From the NCBI GenBank assembly GCA_933228895.1, contig OW121849.1, positions 40,208,354 to 40,272,353 on the forward strand: DNA of 64,000 nucleotides. The letters run 5' to 3'. Each line of letters begins with the position of its first letter. Within the stretch, counting starts at the first letter, position 1. The notes beneath the pieces are model-generated. The model did no database searches. It was not told where the DNA came from and was given only the letters and a program-made list of their open reading frames with translations. Shown piece by piece: positions 60,160-64,000 of the stretch. A program made the translations under genes and the position numbers. The stretch is from Platycnemis pennipes (Eukaryota; Arthropoda; Insecta; Odonata; Platycnemididae).

Positions 60160-61800
60160 CCGAAAATAGAGTGCTGAATTTCAGCTTGCACTTAACTCCT
60201 TCGGACAAATCGACCCATATTTTTTGCCTATCCTAATGTTCCAATGTATGCAAATTTTTTCGATGCTTCATTGAAAAGCGAGGCGGGCGAATAAAATATT
60301 CACGTTTAAAGAAAAATTTAAATAAAAAAAACATGACGAGTAAAAAAAAAGGATTACCTAATTCTTTGACCAGCAAATTTTGTTCCAAATTGGTTTTTAA
60401 GTAACTTATTTACTTTTACAGAATATTTAGCATAAGGCGCTACCATGGAGCAAACTAATTTGAACTAATGGAACATTTATAATTCCCATCACGTTGCTTC
60501 ATCTCTGGAATGTTCACAGGAATAAAGCGAAGACTTTCGAAGATTTCAATTCAAAAAGTAACGGAAAGTGATGCGTGAAATTTTATTGCGATTAAAATCT
60601 ACCAAATTACCGTTATGCCATGTTTACAAATAATCTAACATTTCTACAATAAAATTAGCAAGATTCCCAACATGTAATACTTCCTTTCTCGTTTTGCCCG
60701 CATGTGTATCAATATTGTGTATTACAAGGTTCAGTAACCGAGAAAAAGGTTAATAGAAATGCGTATTGATTAACAGAGAAATAATATGTTACGATATCTG
60801 AAATCTCTCACTAACTGTGCCAAACGACACTTCGAAGGAGTTTTTTTTTCATTCACTACGGCTACACTTCATGGTAACCAAGGCGAAACGAGTGTGACCC
60901 TGTCATTGACTTGTAAACACGAAAGCAGAACTCCCTTATTGAGCAAAGAGAAATTCAATCTGAATTTTAATGAATTATAACTCGAAGCAAAGGTGCAGAA
61001 AAACAATGGTAAAAATTGGCGTTATTAATAAGGACCGAGAGGTTTTATTGGTGTGGTAATATCATGAGGATAATCTTTACAATTGTCGCCATCGAAGAAA
61101 GTAATTTTCTCCATAAGATCCTATCCAAAGTAAATGAGTGGTGCGGCAAATATATTATGAGCGTAAGCAAAGATTGCGAGAAACCTATTTTAATCATGCA
61201 TCAGCGCATTATTAGTCACAAAAGGCCGAGCAATGGCATGCAGAGAAGACCTAGCTTTCCATAATAAAAATTCAGTGGTGCATAAAAAGACCTAGTTTCA
61301 TGTTGTTGCTAAGGTTCCTTGAATAGGATTTCACCCTGGACTCTATAATACATCAATATTGCAATGACTATTTGAATTATAATAGCATGCATGATATTTA
61401 AAATTAACCAATCCTATAAAATCAACTTCATTCAAATGTAATTGACACAAATAAAAACAATAAATAATAGTTGGTTTCTGAGTGATACTGATTTGTGGAA
61501 AGTCTAGAAATGAAATAATATTTCGAACAAAAGCGAAAAAGTACCTTTTTGCAGAAAATTCAGCACAGCTAATTTCATAACATATTTGAATTAATTTTTG
61601 TAAAGTACCTACACATTACCTACTTCATTTTCTGCTACCTTTTTTCGCCACCTTTAGGTTTTCCTACATCTCTTGCCACTCTCAGGCCAATAGTTCCTCC
61701 GTGTTTCTTCCCACAAACCATTACTAACACTACCGTCCACATAACAGAACAGTCTAATGCTGGTGGATTGGATAGAAGTTTTTCTTAGGGTTCTAGTTCA
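60160..61800. other. AT-rich, no gene seen
   Basis: Possibly intron of the gene whose last exon is at 59956-60154. The stretch at about 61640-61790 resembles 42950-43060 and is probably a dispersed repeat. Confidence 0.4.
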
Positions 61801-61815
61801 TTTGCGTGTGTATTC

Positions 61816-61885
61816 TTGCAGGTGAGTCAATCCGTGCCATACACCTTCGATGTAGCTTGTAAGGCACCCTCTACGGATGCAGATG
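61816..61885 (+). mobile_element. Diverged CR1-like LINE 3' tail
   Basis: CCGTGCCATACACCTTCGAT, GTAGCTTGTAAGGCACC and CTACGGATGCAGATGAG line up with the family tail (CTGCCACACACCC, GTGGCTTGCAGGGTACC, GTAGATGTAGATG). An old copy. Confidence 0.5.
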
Positions 61886-62029
61886 AGCGCACGCCCCTTT
61901 CGCTCGTCTTTTTTTTTTATTTTTCCCGACCGGCTCATTTTCTTCATCCTTCAAGAGCCCGCTCGCTTCTCAAAAGCCGCCGGATGAAATGGGGAATGAA
62001 TAAGTCATAAGGCGACGGGAGGGCCTATC

Positions 62030-62440
62030 GCTCTCACCTATGACGACGGCGAGGCAGGGACGGGGGTGGGGGAGGAGTGGTTGGAGGGTGGGGGGGGAGG
62101 TGGGGGTTGTCGGGAGGGAGGGGGGTTGACGACCTCCCACGCGCCTCCGTCCCCATCTGTCTCAAGCGGCAGGCCGCGGGCGAGGAGGTCGCCGCCGTCG
62201 TCGTCGGGAGGAAGTCCGACGGCCGCCACCGACTTCTCCTCCTGCTCCCCACCCCGGATCACACACCTTCCATCTCCCTCCCTCCCTCTCCACCGCTAGC
62301 CGATGCGCCGCGCCTCTCACCTATCTAGGTTGATTCACGACTGTCGCCGTTCCAACACTTCTGGGCACGCGCCGAGGCCGCAGCGAGGTAGTGGCGAGTT
62401 GATCTCGGGAAAAAAATTTGCGGGAGTCGTTTCCCATCAT
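62030..62440. other. GC-rich island with candidate minus-strand first exon
   Basis: It contains G-run low-complexity sequence (62060-62130) and CpG-rich sequence to 62440. On the minus strand CTAGATAG|GTGAGAGG at about 62321 is a good splice donor after a CpG-rich stretch, so a first exon reading leftward is possible. The minus-strand open frame 62038-62262 is mostly a proline run at its end and is not reliable. Confidence 0.35.
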
Positions 62441-62444
62441 TGAA

Positions 62445-62965
62445 TGGGGTCGTTTACCATATTATTTTATTGCCGAATATGATAGAGTTTGTAAAATAAA
62501 AATACACGTAATTTTTTAGTTTTTTGATCCGTCAATTATTTCTCGAGTTATAAGCGGCGAAAAACTAATGTTTTTAACCCTTTCGGAAAAGTGGGTGTGG
62601 TGCAACCTCTGACGTAGGTATATCGACTTCGTCCACGCGAGGCTACTTCGCATTATCGCAATGGGGGGACACAGCTGACTCTACCGATACGAGCAGTTAC
62701 GACAGCATCTGTGCGAGCAGACCTTCCGAGAACCCCCTCTACTCCCTCCCCTACCAATAAGAGCAGTCAAGGACGGGAGGAAAATGACGTCTATGTTATC
62801 ACAGCAGCTTTTTCGGTGGGCGTCGCCTTTTGCTTATTTTAATTTTTGATTTATGAGTGAATGGTTGTGGTTAGAAGATTAATTTTTCACTAAATTTCTT
62901 TTTTCGTTTCCATCTAACAATTTTGTGTACAAAATTGCGATTTCGGTTCCGAGTAAACGCCCCCA
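62445..62965 (-). mobile_element. MITE, copy 2 (inverted relative to copy 1)
   Basis: The reverse-complement counterpart of 47435-47968, 521 bp, with ends TGGGGTCGTTTAC and GTAAACGCCCCCA. It is flanked by direct TTGAA on both sides (62440-62444 and 62966-62970), a likely 5-bp target duplication. That points to an independent insertion of this copy. Confidence 0.85.
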
Positions 62966-62970
62966 TTGAA

Positions 62971-64000
62971 TAACGTGCAGCATCCAATGGTAGTTAGATT
63001 AGAAAATGAATTGCTATGCATAGTTTTCTGCAAATTGTTACAGCTATCATGTTCGAAATCAGTATAAGATCATAGGTTGGAGTACATACAGAAATTCCGA
63101 CAGAAATTTAGTGAAATATTGTTTCTTGAAGATGCTAAAACTATAGTACGCCCTATTATAATACGGTTGGTTATCCTGAATGGTGGTAAATTAAAACTTA
63201 CTTTCCGTCTCGGGAGAATTAAAAAAAGCCAGCGACTTTCATTTACGTCCGTTCTCAGACATGACAACCGATCAAAAACTTGGTGTGGAATCATGGATGC
63301 ATCTTTCGCGTTATCGCAATCGTTATCGTTATTGCATACCCCTTAGAGTAGCGCAGGGTTAACAAAAACCGTCTATAAAATTCGCTCCACTGATTGTGAT
63401 AAGCGATTTGAAGTGCTGTGCGGAAAATAAAGAACGGAGACCACGTTCTCTCTGACATAAGTTAAATAAAAAATTAACGGTAACGCTAACGCACGCCTTA
63501 TGAAGATCCGTGATCGAGTCCCTGGTCTATTGTTGTTATTTATTATTAACTTCGATACAAACCATTTAACATTGCGTAACGCAACACTAACAGAAAAAGG
63601 GAGTATCACAAGGAGGTTTAATACTTTTCTAATCTCAATACCTTCCACTAAAAAAGAGGCTTAAGATGCCTTACATGCATGGAGAACTTAGAATTGAGAC
63701 TCACGGCATGTCTCTATGGGACTAATAACGTATATCATAGATGCTTAGCGTTTTTCGACATTTAAATGCATTTATAGAATCCAGCTATTTATATTAGCAT
63801 GGAAATCACGCTGTATCTCTCCTGGATGTTGATAGCCTGACTCTGGAAACTTTTTTACATGTGGCTCTAGTGTTTTTTCTTGGTAAATGTCGTTGTTTTC
63901 TTGGAAAGTGTAGTCAGTAATACCATAATATGACCACCAGCATTATGAATCTTTATGGGGATCAGGTTAGGGAATTTGCTACCCATCCCTGGGGCCCGGA
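62971..64000. other. AT-rich, no gene seen
   Basis: Short open frames at 63077-63346 and 63373-63648 have no recognisable motifs. Nothing else is supported up to the window edge. Confidence 0.45.

Noticed and set aside
47435..62965. One 15.5-kb transposon with 530-bp terminal inverted repeats
   Set aside because: Each arm has its own inverted ends and the right arm has its own TTGAA duplication. The outer flanks (CATAA and TTGAA) do not match. Two separate MITE insertions explain it better.

Overview
This is a eukaryotic, almost certainly insect, genomic window. It is AT-rich and intron-bearing, contains a two-exon Osiris-family (DUF1676) gene, a family known from insects, and is otherwise dominated by transposable elements at different stages of decay. 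The order cannot be fixed from the sequence. The long introns and spacers and the mix of LINEs, tRNA-derived SINEs and DNA transposons suggest a large, repeat-rich genome.

Layout. 1-22 kb: repeat landscape with SINE copies, a 3' fragment of a CR1/jockey-like LINE (2.5-3.25 kb, minus), a 45-bp perfect hairpin at 5.1 kb, a near full-length but broken RTE-type LINE (7.56-11.0 kb, minus), a tRNA-derived SINE (16.6 kb) and a second, truncated RTE fragment (18.4-19.0 kb). 22.1-24.5 kb: the only clearly functional host gene, an Osiris gene with TATA box, signal peptide, one 1,353-bp intron, hydrophobic segment and poly(A) signal. 24.5-47 kb: mostly non-coding, with repeated CR1-like LINE 3' ends (27.3, 31.5, 34.1, 37.2-38.1, 39.9, 42.3 kb), long hairpins, hammerhead-ribozyme-like hairpins of Penelope type, and a TTAA-flanked DNA element whose ends are arrays of a ~15-bp GC-rich repeat and which carries a 5'-inverted LINE.

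47.4-63.0 kb: two copies of a ~530-bp MITE in opposite orientation bracket a 14.5-kb region. Inside lies a complete-looking PIF/Harbinger transposon (48155-55327) with 16-bp inverted repeats, a CTG target duplication, a five-exon DDE transposase gene and a convergent five-exon Myb/SANT-like gene. A decayed copia element sits in the largest intron of the second gene. Downstream are a jockey-like LINE remnant (56 kb) and what looks like the 3'-terminal exon of an unknown host gene on the minus strand (59956-60154).

How the genes work together: in Harbinger elements the transposase and the Myb/SANT-like protein act as partners, one cutting and the other supplying DNA binding and nuclear import. 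Here both can be conceptually spliced without a stop codon or frameshift, so the element could be autonomous or recently active. The Osiris gene is independent of the mobile elements around it.
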